Assembly: GCA_014382365.1 (NCBI GenBank) | Contig: JACNJW010000053.1 | Coordinates: forward strand, 124,001-188,000 | Direction: 5' to 3' | DNA length: 64,000 nucleotides | Origin: SAR324 cluster bacterium | GTDB lineage: Bacteria; SAR324; NAC60-12 | Part shown: positions 38,187 to 47,163 of the stretch, piece by piece | How positions within the stretch are numbered: the stretch's first letter is position 1 | How the letters are laid out: each line of letters starts with the position of its first letter | Position numbers and translations under genes: made by a program | Notes under the pieces: generated by a model | Databases searched by the model: none | Told to the model about the DNA's origin: nothing | Seen by the model: the letters and a program-made list of their open reading frames with translations, nothing else

Positions 38187-39557
38187 ATGCAAGCCCTGCC
38201 AAAAAATAATCACAAGGGTCTCATCGTTGCCGGAATGCACAGCAGCGGCGGAAAAACTGCGGTTACATGTCTGCTCCTGTCGGCGTTACAAAATCGAAAT
38301 ATCTCAGTACAGCCTTTCAAAGTTGGTCCGGATTATATTGATCCGGGATTCCATTTTCATTTTTCCAAAAAACGTTCTGTAAATCTCGACCCCTGGATTA
38401 TGGGACGCGAACATGTTGTTCAGACTGCGGAGCAATTCATTGAAAACGCTTTTGGAATTGCTGAGGGCGTGATGGGACTTTTTGATGGTTCGGATCCCAC
38501 AAACGATTCCGGAAGCACGATGGAAATCGCACGCTGGCTCCGTTGGCCGATTTTGCTGGTTGTACCCTGCCGTAACGCCGGACGCTCAGTCACGGCGGCA
38601 ATTCAGGGTTTTGTTGCGGAAGCCGGTGGTCCGCAATATTTTGCGGGAATTATCCTCAACCAAGTCAACAGTGAAAGCCATGCGGAATATCTGCGTAAAG
38701 CCTGTTCTGTTTTGGAAATTCCGGTTTTGGGTTCACTACCTGAAATTCCGGAACTACAGTGGCCGGAACGTCATTTGGGGCTGCAGCCGGGAGTAGAACA
38801 AAAACTTCCGGAAGCAGAACAGTTGGCCGAATTAGTGGAAAAATATTTTGATCTCGAACTGCTGGTCAATAATTTCCCCATGATTTCTGTCTCAGAAACC
38901 CCGGTAAAAAATCTGCAAAGCACAACAGCAAAATTCAGCAAACGAATTGCAGTGGCGCAGGACGAGGCATTTCATTTTTATTATGCTGCAAATTTGGAAT
39001 GGCTCCGGCAACAGGGTGTGCAGATAGTTTCGTTTTCGCCTCTGCACGATAGTCAGATTCCGGAAAATGTAGATGCGTTGATTTTAGGCGGAGGCTTTCC
39101 TGAAGTTTTTGCAGAGGAGATGTCAGCCAACAGCAGTATGTTGGCTGCTCTCAAAAATGCAGTCGAATCCGGAATGCCCTGCTATGCGGAATGCGGCGGT
39201 TTGATGTTGTTAACAAAGGGTTTGAAAAATCATGCTGGTAAATGTTATGCGTTGGCAGGAGTTATTCCAGGCACAGTTGAAATGACAAAAAGACTACAGC
39301 ATTTTGGTTACTGCAAAATAAATTTGCCGGAATCTGGAGAAGTGCGGGGACATGAATTTCATTACTCGCGCTGGTCAAGTGAAACTAAAACAGCTAATCT
39401 CTGGAATGTCACTCGACATTCAACCGGAGTTTCCCGTAGAGAAGGTTACCAGAGAGCCAACCTGCATGCCTCCTACGTGCATCTCTATTTCCCTCAGGCA
39501 GATGCTTTGATGCGGAAAATTCTACAGCTGAATCCTGATGAGGCACTACAATGCTGA
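38187..39557 (+). CDS. cobB: Cobyrinate/hydrogenobyrinate a,c-diamide synthase
   Basis: CobB/CbiA amidates the a and c side chains of (hydrogeno)byrinic acid using glutamine and ATP. The 456-residue protein has an N-terminal dethiobiotin-synthetase-like ATPase domain (GMHSSGGKTAVTCLLLSAL, a modified P-loop; KVGPDYIDPGFH; GVMGLFDGSDP). The C-terminal class I glutamine amidotransferase domain has LILGGGFPEVFAEEM and YAECGGLMLLTKGL, with the nucleophile Cys, and a conserved His near GHEFHYSRW. The start codon lies one base after the chelatase stop, which suggests translational coupling. The order chelatase-cobB in one unit supports the late-cobalt pathway. Confidence 0.93.
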   Translation: MQALPKNNHKGLIVAGMHSSGGKTAVTCLLLSALQNRNISVQPFKVGPDYIDPGFHFHFSKKRSVNLDPWIMGREHVVQTAEQFIENAFGIAEGVMGLFDGSDPTNDSGSTMEIARWLRWPILLVVPCRNAGRSVTAAIQGFVAEAGGPQYFAGIILNQVNSESHAEYLRKACSVLEIPVLGSLPEIPELQWPERHLGLQPGVEQKLPEAEQLAELVEKYFDLELLVNNFPMISVSETPVKNLQSTTAKFSKRIAVAQDEAFHFYYAANLEWLRQQGVQIVSFSPLHDSQIPENVDALILGGGFPEVFAEEMSANSSMLAALKNAVESGMPCYAECGGLMLLTKGLKNHAGKCYALAGVIPGTVEMTKRLQHFGYCKINLPESGEVRGHEFHYSRWSSETKTANLWNVTRHSTGVSRREGYQRANLHASYVHLYFPQADALMRKILQLNPDEALQC

Positions 39558-40450
39558 TTGCAGAACTGGCGGCTCTGGGAGCAGCGCTGTGTTGGGGGAT
39601 TAGCGGTTTAATCTCAATTCAGCCCATCCGAAAAATAGGAGCACTGCCCTTTAACAGAATTCGGATGTCTCTTGTGTTTTTGATGCTGGCCGGTGTTTCA
39701 TTACTGACTGGTGCATGGCGTGATTTTCCTTTGGATACAATGCAGACCCTGATGATTTCCGGACTGATTGGAATTTTTCTCGGTGACACAGCACTTTTTG
39801 GTTCTTTGCAGCGTTTGGGGCCGAGTCGAGCTGCAGTTGTTTTTGCACTTCATGCACCGATGACGGTGATTATGGGCTGGTTCCTTTTGGGTGAACATCT
39901 GGAATTGCTGACTTTAATCGGTTGCGGAATAGTCACAACAGGAGTCGTAATTGCTATTCTTGGTAGAAAAAATCAGGAAGAACCACAAAACATTGATTCA
40001 ACACAGGGACGGCTGCGCTATGGTATTCTGCTGGGGCTACTTGGGGCATTTGGACAGGCTGCAGGTGCGATTATCGCCAGACCGGTCATGGCGGAAGGAG
40101 TAGACCCTGTAACTGCATCTGCAGTCAGAGTAGGAATTGCAGCTCTCTGTCTGATTTTCACTGGCTTCATTCCTAATCCACTTTTTCGTGCAAAGACAGT
40201 TTTTACTTTAAAACTAATTGTTGTGATAATAATCAGTGGATTTTTAGCAATGGGAGTCGGTATGACCCTTCTCCTCTTTGGGCTGGCAATTGGAGATGCA
40301 GGAGTTGTAGCTACACTTTCTGCAACAACTCCGGTCATGATCCTTCCTTTGCTCTGGCTGACAACCGGACTTCGGCCACCATTAATAGCCTGGATCAGTG
40401 CAGTAGTAACTGTGCTGGGTATTGCTTTGATTACAATTGCCTGGAATTAA
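39551..40450 (+). CDS. EamA/DMT superfamily transporter
   Basis: A 299-residue protein with about ten hydrophobic helices and the duplicated EamA fold of the drug/metabolite transporter superfamily. The first half contains LAALGAALCWGISGLISI and GPSRAAVVFALHAPMTVIMGW. The second repeats the pattern as GLAIGDAGVVATLSATTPVMILPLLW. The substrate cannot be assigned. The ATG lies inside the cobB 3' end (seven-base overlap), so it is coupled to cobalamin genes and may move a corrinoid precursor or a metal complex, which is inference only. A weak hairpin and the cbtB promoter follow it. Confidence 0.8.
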   Translation: MLIAELAALGAALCWGISGLISIQPIRKIGALPFNRIRMSLVFLMLAGVSLLTGAWRDFPLDTMQTLMISGLIGIFLGDTALFGSLQRLGPSRAAVVFALHAPMTVIMGWFLLGEHLELLTLIGCGIVTTGVVIAILGRKNQEEPQNIDSTQGRLRYGILLGLLGAFGQAAGAIIARPVMAEGVDPVTASAVRVGIAALCLIFTGFIPNPLFRAKTVFTLKLIVVIIISGFLAMGVGMTLLLFGLAIGDAGVVATLSATTPVMILPLLWLTTGLRPPLIAWISAVVTVLGIALITIAWN

Positions 40451-40473
40451 GATAAGTAGGCAGTGTTTTTTAC

Positions 40474-40501
40474 TTGCCAAAAAAAAAGAGCTTGTTATAA
40501 T
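40474..40501 (+). promoter_or_regulatory. sigma70-type promoter upstream of cobalamin riboswitch
   Basis: TTGCCA at 40474 and TATAAT at 40496 with a 16-base spacer, immediately before the riboswitch P1 stem. The predicted transcription start near 40508 would place the riboswitch at the very 5' end of the cbtBA message. Confidence 0.6.
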
Positions 40502-40504
40502 CAC

Positions 40505-40705
40505 CTGAAACAAGGTAATTCGTGCAGCAGAACAATTGTTGTGATGTTGTCTGAATTTGAAGGGAATTCCGTGAAAATCGGAAACTATCCTCGTAACTGT
40601 AATTGGAAAAAATAATAACTGAAGCCACTGAAAACAGGTGCAATGTTTGTTTTTGGGAAGGCGTTATTATTCACTTCCATGAGTCAGGAGACCTGCCTTG
40701 TTATT
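40505..40705 (+). promoter_or_regulatory. Cobalamin riboswitch (aptamer)
   Basis: An adenosylcobalamin-sensing aptamer in the cbtBA leader. The B12 box AGTCAGGAGACCTGCC (about 40682-40697) matches the consensus exactly. P1 is closed by AACAAGG (40509-40515) with CCTTGTT (40696-40702). The 5' block AAGGGAATTCCGTGAAAAT, CGGAAACTATCCTCGTAACTG and GAAGCCACTG further upstream are the other conserved elements. Cobalamin binding should repress the downstream cobalt transporter. Confidence 0.9.
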
Positions 40706-40736
40706 CCAGACAGACTGTTCGGGGCAAATAGTTTTC

Positions 40737-40760
40737 GGAATCAACAGCTTGCTGTGATCC
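40737..40760 (+). promoter_or_regulatory. Hairpin in riboswitch expression platform
   Basis: GGAATCAACAGC pairs with GCTGTGATCC across a two-base loop, with single bulges. It lies between the aptamer and the cbtB start, followed by a short T-rich ATTTTCT. It may be an attenuator or mask the ribosome site. Confidence 0.4.
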
Positions 40761-40821
40761 CATATTTTCTGCTTGTTGACGAAGTTTGTTTCAAACACTA
40801 ATCCTTAATAAAAGAGTTATT

Positions 40822-41031
40822 ATGACTACTAATCCAAAAATTACCGGAACTGCCGGTTCTCTTGACACGAGTGATGTCGGAGTATCTTCACAACGAATGG
40901 CTTTGGCTCTGCTGATGGTATTAGCCGGAGCAGCACTACTATTCACGGTTGGATTTGCCCAGGGTTCAGGAGAATTGTTCCACAATGCGGCACATGACAC
41001 CAGACATGCTTTCACTTTCCCCTGTCACTAA
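40822..41031 (+). CDS. cbtB: Cobalt transporter subunit CbtB
   Basis: A 69-residue membrane protein with one transmembrane helix (MALALLMVLAGAALLFTVG) and the family C-terminus FHNAAHDTRHAFTFPCH. The histidines there bind cobalt. It is the small subunit of the CbtAB cobalt uptake system, which pairs one small helical subunit with a polytopic CbtA. The start is the ATG at 40822. A TTG 12 codons earlier lies in the leader and is unlikely. It lies directly downstream of the cobalamin riboswitch, so it is repressed when B12 is abundant. Confidence 0.88.
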   Translation: MTTNPKITGTAGSLDTSDVGVSSQRMALALLMVLAGAALLFTVGFAQGSGELFHNAAHDTRHAFTFPCH

Positions 41032-41049
41032 TCCAAACTGAGAAATATA

Positions 41050-41883
41050 ATGATTTCAAAAGCTATAACCACCGTCATCTTGGCGGGTTTTGTGGCAGGG
41101 ATACTTGTCACTGGTGCGCAAATGCTGCGGGTTACTCCGCTTATTCTGCAGGCAGAAAAATATGAAGTTAGTGCGGAAGCTGTGCCGCATACTCATCAGC
41201 ACTCCGGAATAACTCATGCACATGAATTGAATGGTGTTGCACCTGAGGTTCATTCTGTAGTGACTGCTGCACATGGCTCCGAAACTGCTGCACATGCACA
41301 TGATCAGAATATTGCTCATTCCCATGCTGCTGAAAACTGGGCACCGGCAGATGGAGTAGAGCGTACTTTTTATACTGCAGTTTCAAATATCGTGACCGGA
41401 ATTGCTTTTAGTTTGATGCTGGTTGCAGTTTATCTGCTGCGCGGAAAACCTGTCAGCATGAACTCCGGACTCCTTTGGGGAGCAGCGGGGTTTTTAGTTT
41501 TCTCCGGATCTCCGGCTTTGGGGTTGCCTCCGGAACTTCCCGGAATGACTGCGGCGGCGCTGGAATCGCGTCAAGCATGGTGGATTGGAACTGTAATCGC
41601 AACAGCAATTGGAATTGGCCTCTTCACGGAAAGCAAAACCATTTTACCAAAAATTGCTGCAGCATTGTTACTGGCGGCTCCACATTTAATTGGAGCACCG
41701 CATCCGCTCCTTTTTGAAAGCAACGTACCAGCTGAGCTTTCTGCACAATTTGCAATTGCCTCGCTGTTAACCTCCGCTTTTTTCTGGATGGTGCTTGGTG
41801 CCTCAACCGGATATTTGTATAAGAAGTTGGTTCTGGAATCCTCTGGAGTCTTTCTCAAAACATCTTCCTTAAATCCACAGTAA
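41050..41883 (+). CDS. cbtA: Cobalt transporter subunit CbtA
   Basis: A 277-residue polytopic protein with about six hydrophobic segments, 18 bases downstream of cbtB and under the same riboswitch. After the first helix (TTVILAGFVAGILVTGAQML) comes an unusually histidine-rich extracytoplasmic loop (about residues 45-100, with HTHQHSG, THAHELNG, HAHDQN and HSHAAEN) that probably gathers cobalt ions. Helices with GAPHPLLFESNVPAELS and GFLVFSGSPALGLPPELPG are family-conserved. It makes the permease with CbtB. A repeat-rich spacer of nearly 700 bases follows it. Confidence 0.88.
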   Translation: MISKAITTVILAGFVAGILVTGAQMLRVTPLILQAEKYEVSAEAVPHTHQHSGITHAHELNGVAPEVHSVVTAAHGSETAAHAHDQNIAHSHAAENWAPADGVERTFYTAVSNIVTGIAFSLMLVAVYLLRGKPVSMNSGLLWGAAGFLVFSGSPALGLPPELPGMTAAALESRQAWWIGTVIATAIGIGLFTESKTILPKIAAALLLAAPHLIGAPHPLLFESNVPAELSAQFAIASLLTSAFFWMVLGASTGYLYKKLVLESSGVFLKTSSLNPQ

Positions 41884-41925
41884 ATCATCAAGAACTGTAG
41901 TTTCATCAATCTCATAATTTCCTCT

Positions 41926-42357
41926 TTGTCATCCCGGACTTGATCCGGGATCCAGGTTTTATTTCATGCTGAATAGAAGAAATGAAGTAGTTCCCCATGG
42001 ATTCCCACTTCCGCAGGAATGACAAGTTTTAACATGTCTGGATAATCGCACTGCTGGATTCCCGTTTTCACGGGAATGACAAAACTCTTAAACAAATTAT
42101 TTGTCATCTCGAACGAAGAGAGAGATCTTAATAATATCAGTGCTTAAAAAAATAGATTTATCGCTTCACTCGAAATGACAAGAATTTAACATGTTTAGTT
42201 GAGTACACTCTGGGTTTCCATTTTCCTTCTCGTTCCTTCTCGTTACGAGGCTCTGCCTCGTAATGCATCCTGTGAGGCTCTGCCTCAATAATGCTTTACT
42301 GATTGTGTAAGGCGAGCAATGCTGACTTCATTCCGCGGCAGAGCCACGGAACGAGTT
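41926..42357. repeat. Long direct repeat, copy A (left of FN3 lipoprotein gene)
   Basis: About 430 bases that recur, in the same orientation, right of the lipoprotein gene. Positions 42071-42190 are identical over 120 bases to 44841-44960, and flanks match with scattered changes. The unit is a mosaic of dispersed palindromes (inverted GGATTCCCG.CGGGAATGAC and TTACGAGGCTCTGCC types). Its exact edges are blurred by drift. The remaining intergenic bases from cbtA (41884) to 42578 hold no gene. Confidence 0.85.
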
Positions 42358-42363
42358 TGACCA

Positions 42364-42413
42364 CCTTCGACTCCGCTCAGGCTGCGGAGATGTTCCCTGA
42401 GCGGAGTCGAAGG
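42364..42413. repeat. 18-bp perfect inverted repeat
   Basis: CCTTCGACTCCGCTCAGG (42364-42381) and its exact complement (42396-42413) surround a 14-base loop. This is a dispersed palindrome of a type seen in many environmental genomes, downstream of the direct repeat. Confidence 0.75.
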
Positions 42414-42578
42414 GAAGGAAAGAGTTTAAGCACCACACTACTCGATCATTTCATTCCGCGGCAGAGCTACGGAACGAGTTAAGTTCATTAATGAAAAATA
42501 ACCATACCAGTTTTAAATGCAGTCATACGTAGGGTAGGAAGATTATTCGCCCCTACTTTCATCATGATAACATCCGAG

Positions 42579-44345
42579 CTACTCTATCCTACGGATTCTT
42601 GCATTATTGCTCTCCGACACATAAAGATAAGTGCCGTCAGTTGTGATTCCAATGGGGTATTTAAATCTCGCGGAAGTACCAGTATCGTGATCTAGGTATG
42701 TGTTACAACCACTACAATCGTCTCCCGCTATAGTTGTCACAGCTCCCGTAGAAATCACAACTTTAAAAATCGAAAAACTAGTCCTGCCAGCCAAATAGAG
42801 ATTTGTTCCATCCATAGTGATACCCGCGAGTTCATCAAATTTTACGCTGTTCCCTGCAGAATCAGTAAAGGATCCTGGATAACCCGAACCTCCACCGGTT
42901 GGTCCTGCTAGGGTAGTCACCGCTCCTGTGGAAATTACAATTTTACGGACTCTATACAGTTCGGCCACGTATAGGTTCGTCCCATCCATTGTAATTCCTC
43001 TAGGCTGATAAAAGGAAGCGTTTGTTCCTGTCAGATCGTCCCCTCCGGAAGTAGTAGACCCTGCTACCGTGGAGACTTCTCCCGAGGAAATAATAATTTT
43101 TCGGATCATGTGGTTGAGTTGGTCTGCCACATAAAGGTTAGTGCCGTCTGTCGTTAGCCCGTATGGACTATTAAATCTTGCAGTTGAACCTGTACCGTCT
43201 GTACTGTCTGAGCTGCCGGAACTGTTTGTTGAACCAGCAAGTGTTGTTACGGCTCCGCTCGAAAGCACCATCTGGCGTATAGTGTGATTCTTATAATCCG
43301 ACCAATAGAGATTTATTCCATCTGTAGTTATTCCCATAGGGTAATATGTTAGGGCTGAAGTTCCAGTACCGTCACATTCAATATTACTGTAACATATAGA
43401 TCCTGTTCCTGCGATTGTCGTAACTTCCCCACTGGAGATTACGATCTGTCGGATTATGTTGTTATCATTATCCGCAATGTACAAATTAGTTCCATCCGTT
43501 GTGATACCATGCGGATACTTAAATGTAGCTAAAGTAGCATCTGTGTTATCTGCACTACCAGTACTGCCTGATCCGGCGAAAGTTGTAACCTTCGTACTGA
43601 GTGTCAACGGACCACTTTGGATCGCTCCTCCCATCAGAGGATTGACGGGCGAAGCACTGACTTCAGCAGAAAGCGTACCTGTACTGGAGGCATCAACAGC
43701 GGCCACTTTATAATAGTAGGCCGTGCCGTTGGTGAGGCTGGAATGTGTGTAGTTATCAGTTGAGATACTGGTTATGGAAGAACTGGAAGAAGTGATTCCA
43801 CTCGACGTTCCCCAATAAAGCGCGTAGCTTGACGCTCCAGTTACATTATCCCAGTCCAAAGTGTTCAGACTGACTCCGGCTGTGGCAGTTATGTTGGCAG
43901 GAACTGAGAGAACAGGTGATGCACTGACCTCGGATGAAAGTGTTCCGGTTCCTGCAGAATCAATCGCAGCGACTTTGTAGTAATATGTGCTGCCGTTACT
44001 CAAACTTGTATGTGTGTAGTTGTCTGTTGAGATACTGGTGATTGAAGAACTGGAAGATGTGACTCCACTTGATGTAGACCAGAAAAGTGTATAACTCGAC
44101 GCACCGCTAACTGCGTCCCAAACCAGGGTCGCAGTTCCGGTAGTGGCTGTGGCAGTCAAATTTGCGGGTGCGGATAGAGTACTGTCATTGGTTCCTCCGT
44201 TTGAAGTACTTGATTCATCACTTGAAGTATCAGATGCATCCGAAACCTCACTCACCTGACCACAACTTCCGAGAAAAAAAGTTATGGCAAATAAAATTGT
44301 AACTGCAACTAAAGCATTACGGATTTTTGTTATCTTGCTGGACAT
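42579..44345 (-). CDS. Lipoprotein with two FN3 domains and NHL-type beta-propeller repeats
   Basis: About 588 residues from the ATG at 44345, preceded by a clear AAGGAG ribosome site. The signal peptide ends in a lipobox FFLGSCGQV, so the mature protein is lipid-anchored. A Ser/Thr-rich linker is followed by two nearly identical fibronectin type III domains (about residues 62-150 and 151-240), each with ITSISTDNYTHTSL or a near variant. Six propeller repeats of the form GITTDGTNLYVAD...IRKIxISSGxVTTxAG fill residues 250-588. Such proteins are usually secreted or surface adhesins or ligand binders, and the ligand is unknown. The gene has no operon neighbours and sits between direct repeats. 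Confidence 0.85.
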   Translation of the reverse strand: MSSKITKIRNALVAVTILFAITFFLGSCGQVSEVSDASDTSSDESSTSNGGTNDSTLSAPANLTATATTGTATLVWDAVSGASSYTLFWSTSSGVTSSSSSITSISTDNYTHTSLSNGSTYYYKVAAIDSAGTGTLSSEVSASPVLSVPANITATAGVSLNTLDWDNVTGASSYALYWGTSSGITSSSSSITSISTDNYTHSSLTNGTAYYYKVAAVDASSTGTLSAEVSASPVNPLMGGAIQSGPLTLSTKVTTFAGSGSTGSADNTDATLATFKYPHGITTDGTNLYIADNDNNIIRQIVISSGEVTTIAGTGSICYSNIECDGTGTSALTYYPMGITTDGINLYWSDYKNHTIRQMVLSSGAVTTLAGSTNSSGSSDSTDGTGSTARFNSPYGLTTDGTNLYVADQLNHMIRKIIISSGEVSTVAGSTTSGGDDLTGTNASFYQPRGITMDGTNLYVAELYRVRKIVISTGAVTTLAGPTGGGSGYPGSFTDSAGNSVKFDELAGITMDGTNLYLAGRTSFSIFKVVISTGAVTTIAGDDCSGCNTYLDHDTGTSARFKYPIGITTDGTYLYVSESNNARIRRIE

Positions 44346-44696
44346 AAGCTCTCTCCTTCTCAAGTGTTAATGATTTGAGACCTATAGTGGTAAATTGAGT
44401 TTGCAGATCTGCAGCAGAGGAGTCAAATAGTTAAACGGTTGAATTGGCTGTAAGCGCCTGTATGCTACTTAAATTATTAACAATAAAAGATGTAAATAAT
44501 GCTAATTTAAATTTTTTGAGGGGAAAATTTAGGATTTTCAACAAAAGAAGGCAGGAGGGATGTTTTTATTTTCAATACCTGATGAACTTGTAAAAGTCCC
44601 ATAGTCGTGTCATTTCGAGCAAAGCGAGAAATCTAATTTATGTTACTACTCTAACATTATAAAGATTTCTCCCTGTGATACAAATGGCACACTTGC
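44346..44696. other. Intergenic spacer upstream of lipoprotein gene with dispersed repeat
   Basis: About 350 bases without a gene. At 44610-44635 it contains a sequence (GTCATTTCGAGCAAAGCGAG and following bases) that recurs exactly in reverse complement at 53119-53144. The promoter of the lipoprotein gene should lie here, but I see no strong match. Confidence 0.5.
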
Positions 44697-45116
44697 TTGT
44701 CATCACTTACTTGATCCGGGATCCTGTTTTGTTTGATGTTGAAGATAAGAATTGGAATGGTTCCCCTGGATTCCCGCTTTCGCGGGAATGACAACTTTTT
44801 AACATGTCTGGAAAAACCCACTCCTGGATTCCCGCGTTCGCGGGAATGACAAAACTCTTAAACAAATTATTTGTCATCTCGAACGAAGAGAGAGATCTTA
44901 ATAATATCAGTGCTTAAAAAAATAGATTTATCGCTTCACTCGAAATGACAAGAATTTAACTTGTCTGATTGAACACACTCCTTGTTACAGCTACCTTCTC
45001 GTTACGAGGCTCTGCCTCGTAACGTTGCCTGTGAAGTTCTACCTCAATAATGCTTTACTGATTGTGCAAGGCGAGCAATGCTGACTTCATTCCGCGGCAG
45101 AGCCACGGAATGAGTT
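44697..45116. repeat. Long direct repeat, copy B (right of FN3 lipoprotein gene)
   Basis: About 420 bases matching copy A in the same orientation, with the 120-base identical core at 44841-44960. It contains inverted repeats at 44769-44792 (CCCGCTTTCGCGGG), 44827-44851 and 45002-45022 (TTACGAGGC.GCCTCGTAA). The two copies are about 2.77 kb apart, measured start to start. Another 150 bases to the next gene hold a degenerate palindrome. Confidence 0.85.
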
Positions 45117-45269
45117 AACAACTTTTTATGGATTTATAATTTAAGATTTCTCCCTGTGGTCGAAATGACAAGTTGTGTTTCAGTGTTTCACCTGGATTCC
45201 CGCTCCCCAATTTGGTCGAGGACAAGCTTCGCAGGAATGATAACTTTTTACGGAAGCAACCTACATGTT

Positions 45270-46949
45270 TCATTGAAAATCATTAATGAGATTTTCCGTT
45301 CTTTCTTTCAGTTCATTGCGTTTTTTAAATTCCGCTGGGCATGACTCCAGCACAAAATTAGCGGTTTTGACAACTGATCGCCAACGGGGATTTTTTGGTA
45401 GAGTAGTTAAGTCAAGATATTGATCAAAACCCCGCATACGCCAGGTTCCAGTGCGTTGATCCAGATTTGCGTTCCAAAGTTGTGATTGTTGTACAAGTTC
45501 CAGTTTCGACTTGCCGGAACTTTCCTCCCAGCAGAGGAGGCTCAACTGATGTAACTCGACTAACGCTTGACGCATACCCTGCTGATCCGGATTTTGTTTT
45601 CTCATCCAGCGCTGGGTATCTTTCATATATTCAGAAAACCGGGCCAGTAGTTCCTGACTCTGGGTGGTGTTGATGCTTAGTTCTTTTTCCAGTAATTGAG
45701 CACGTTGTTGACTACTTAAAACCTGATCCAGAGCAATATCTTTTTCTATATGTGACAGATGCATACGCTGCACAAGCGCCAGCAAAATCAAAATGAACTC
45801 CAACAATGAAGAAAACTGCAGAAGTTCAATAGTGCCAGGAAGGTAGGTTGGTATAATATCCAGCATTGACAGAAACAAGATCGTTATTCCAAGAAAGGGA
45901 AACAACCTTGCCAACAGGAACAGCAGTGCTGGACGATAGCCTCTTAAAATGTATTCGACACTGCCAAAGAGCAATAGCAAAGTGCAAATAATAGACAGAA
46001 CCAGTGTCAGAGGAATCAGTGGTTTGAAAAAAGGAAACAGAATCTGGATTGCAAACAGCACCGCAGCAATTTTATTCCAGTTCATCAGACGGTGCAGAAT
46101 CGGAGTGAAACGCTTTGTTCCCAAAAATGATTGGGTGATTTGCAATGCAAAATAAACTGTCGCACATGCTGTTAAACTTGGACTGATGCTGTGCAACCAG
46201 GGACTTTTTGGCCAAAGCAGCATAAAAGCAAACCCATTCAAAGAAAAATAAAAGAAGCCCCTTGCCAGCAAAAACAAAGCATAGTCCAGATGAGTCCTGT
46301 CTCTCATCATTATAAAAATAAACAAATTGAAAATCAGCATTATTCCCAAGGCTCCATAATAAAAACCCAAGCTGTATAGATCGAGTTTTGTCTTATTGGA
46401 AAATTCTTCTTTATTCCACAAAATCAGCGGCAGGAACAATCTGTTATCTGTGGAGACACGCAGATAGACATTCGTCTTTGAGTTAGGTCTCAGTTCCAGC
46501 GGTAGCACGAAATTACGGTTTTGTAGCGGTCGTTCCTTAAAAGGGAAGCGGTGTCCGCTGGAAATGCTCTCAATTTCCCAATTCTCATGCAGCACAAAAA
46601 GATCAATACTTTCCATAAATGAAAACGGTATTTCCAGCAGTCGTACTTGAGTTTTGGCAGAGGGATTATTAAGCTGGAAACGTGCCCACCAGGCAGATTT
46701 ACTTAAACCTAAATTTGGAATTTCAACTTTGCTTGCTACAAATTTTCGGCTCATTTCCGCCGACATCACATCCTCAATACTCCATTGTTTGCTTGGATCT
46801 TCCAACAACTCCAGATGCAGACCCAAAGGCATTTCACCTCTACCTTCATTGAGAATAAGCGGTGAATCTGCCAGCAGCACACTTCTCCAGCCGACAAGCA
46901 GGAAAACCGCTGTGCACCTAAATAGCTTTTGGATTATTCTTTTTTTCAT
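45270..46949 (-). CDS. 7TM-DISM signalling protein without kinase domain
   Basis: A 559-residue receptor-like protein. After a signal peptide, residues 35-185 form a DISMED2-type beta-sandwich ligand domain (SKSAWWARFQLNNPS and YLRVSTDNRLFLPL). Residues 190-400 contain seven predicted transmembrane helices of the 7TMR-DISM family (GFYYGALGIMLIFNLFIFIMM at the first). The last 150 residues begin with a coiled coil and end in a motif-rich block (GKSKLELVQQSQLWNANLDQ, LDLTTLPKNPRWRSVV) that I cannot place. It is not a histidine kinase, GGDEF or phosphatase, so the output is unknown. The gene is monocistronic, next to the repeat region. Confidence 0.75.
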   Translation of the reverse strand: MKKRIIQKLFRCTAVFLLVGWRSVLLADSPLILNEGRGEMPLGLHLELLEDPSKQWSIEDVMSAEMSRKFVASKVEIPNLGLSKSAWWARFQLNNPSAKTQVRLLEIPFSFMESIDLFVLHENWEIESISSGHRFPFKERPLQNRNFVLPLELRPNSKTNVYLRVSTDNRLFLPLILWNKEEFSNKTKLDLYSLGFYYGALGIMLIFNLFIFIMMRDRTHLDYALFLLARGFFYFSLNGFAFMLLWPKSPWLHSISPSLTACATVYFALQITQSFLGTKRFTPILHRLMNWNKIAAVLFAIQILFPFFKPLIPLTLVLSIICTLLLLFGSVEYILRGYRPALLFLLARLFPFLGITILFLSMLDIIPTYLPGTIELLQFSSLLEFILILLALVQRMHLSHIEKDIALDQVLSSQQRAQLLEKELSINTTQSQELLARFSEYMKDTQRWMRKQNPDQQGMRQALVELHQLSLLCWEESSGKSKLELVQQSQLWNANLDQRTGTWRMRGFDQYLDLTTLPKNPRWRSVVKTANFVLESCPAEFKKRNELKERTENLINDFQ

Positions 46950-47163
46950 TTACAGGATGCTGATTTAGGTGCGGGGTGCTTTTTCTCTTTTTTTATGGAA
47001 CTATCAACTGAGCTATGATTATACTCGACTAACAAGTCCAAAATCAAATAAACAGTTAATTTATACGATAAACGGTTCAAGCTCATTTTTGACTGTGTTC
47101 TAAGGATTCTCTGTGTTAAAATTCCATTTTACAGATAAATGAACCTCATTCCATAAGTCCCAC

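Noticed and set aside
44697-45116. Possible CRISPR-like short repeats in the spacer
   Set aside because: The palindromes are irregularly spaced, of several types, and lack uniform spacers or cas genes.
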